DNA from: Atherix ibis | Taxonomy: Eukaryota; Arthropoda; Insecta; Diptera; Athericidae | DNA length: 64,000 bases | Direction: 5' to 3' | Assembly (NCBI GenBank): GCA_958298945.1 | Contig: OY282605.1 | Location: 1,263,811 to 1,327,810, forward strand | Shown: in pieces, positions 63,877 through 64,000 of the stretch | Layout of the letters: every line of letters begins with the position of its first letter | Position numbering within the stretch: the first letter of the stretch is position 1 | The notes under the pieces: model-generated | Seen by the model: the letters and a program-made list of their open reading frames with translations, nothing else | Told to the model about the DNA's origin: nothing | Databases searched by the model: none | Program-made: the position numbers and the translations under genes

Positions 63877-64000
63877 CTAAACAAAAGTGTTAACGCACAA
63901 AAATTCAATTAATATTTTATTCCATATGATCAATATGACTTTATTATTGAATCGAGCGATAAAAATAATAAACGAATTTTCTTATAAATAAATAATAATT

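Overview
This is an AT-rich, intron-containing eukaryotic window that looks like an insect genome, most probably a dipteran (a nematoceran fly would fit). The reasons are the fly-type gene content (a Mrj/DNAJB6 co-chaperone, an RNF25-type ubiquitin ligase, an SLC6 transporter), short phase-conserved exons with GT/AG introns, a nuclear copy of mitochondrial DNA with the ancestral insect gene order and invertebrate mitochondrial code, and very many decayed mariner, DD41D-type Tc1/mariner and Jockey-like elements.

Three host genes can be supported by spliced reading frames. (1) mrj/DNAJB6-like Hsp40, + strand, 15466-23473: five coding exons give a 246-residue protein, and an extra exon at 18439-18636 is an in-phase, partly homologous alternative to exon 3. 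(2) RNF25-like RWD-RING E3 ligase, - strand, 34742-33111: five exons, 395 residues. (3) SLC6-family sodium-coupled transporter, - strand, 63876-50967: the C-terminal six exons (extracellular loop 4 to the tail); its 5' half lies beyond the right edge.

Layout: 1-15.2 kb is gene-free as far as I can see, with a 573-bp inverted-repeat element flanked by 26-bp direct repeats, a mariner relic, a four-unit tandem repeat (4.3-6.6 kb) and dispersed repeats. 15.4-24 kb is mrj; its second intron holds a nested transposon stack and two long-inverted-repeat mariners that bracket the alternative exon. 24-33 kb holds a second copy of a 0.47-kb repeat, an LTR-retrotransposon 5' end with a near-perfect 82-nt hairpin, a 2.7-kb mitochondrial insertion (nad2-trnW-cox1-trnL-cox2-trnK) itself hit by a DD41D transposon, and an orphan heat-shock-type promoter. 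33-35 kb is RNF25. 35.8-42.3 kb holds a little-decayed mariner, a DD41D element and a LINE fragment. 42.3-47.4 kb is AT-rich with nothing recognised. 47.4-64 kb is relics and the SLC6 gene, whose 8.9-kb last intron is packed with transposon remains.

There is no operon-like cooperation here. The main functional idea is that transposon inverted repeats flanking the mrj alternative exon could influence its splicing. All calls come from reading the sequence by eye; no database search was run.
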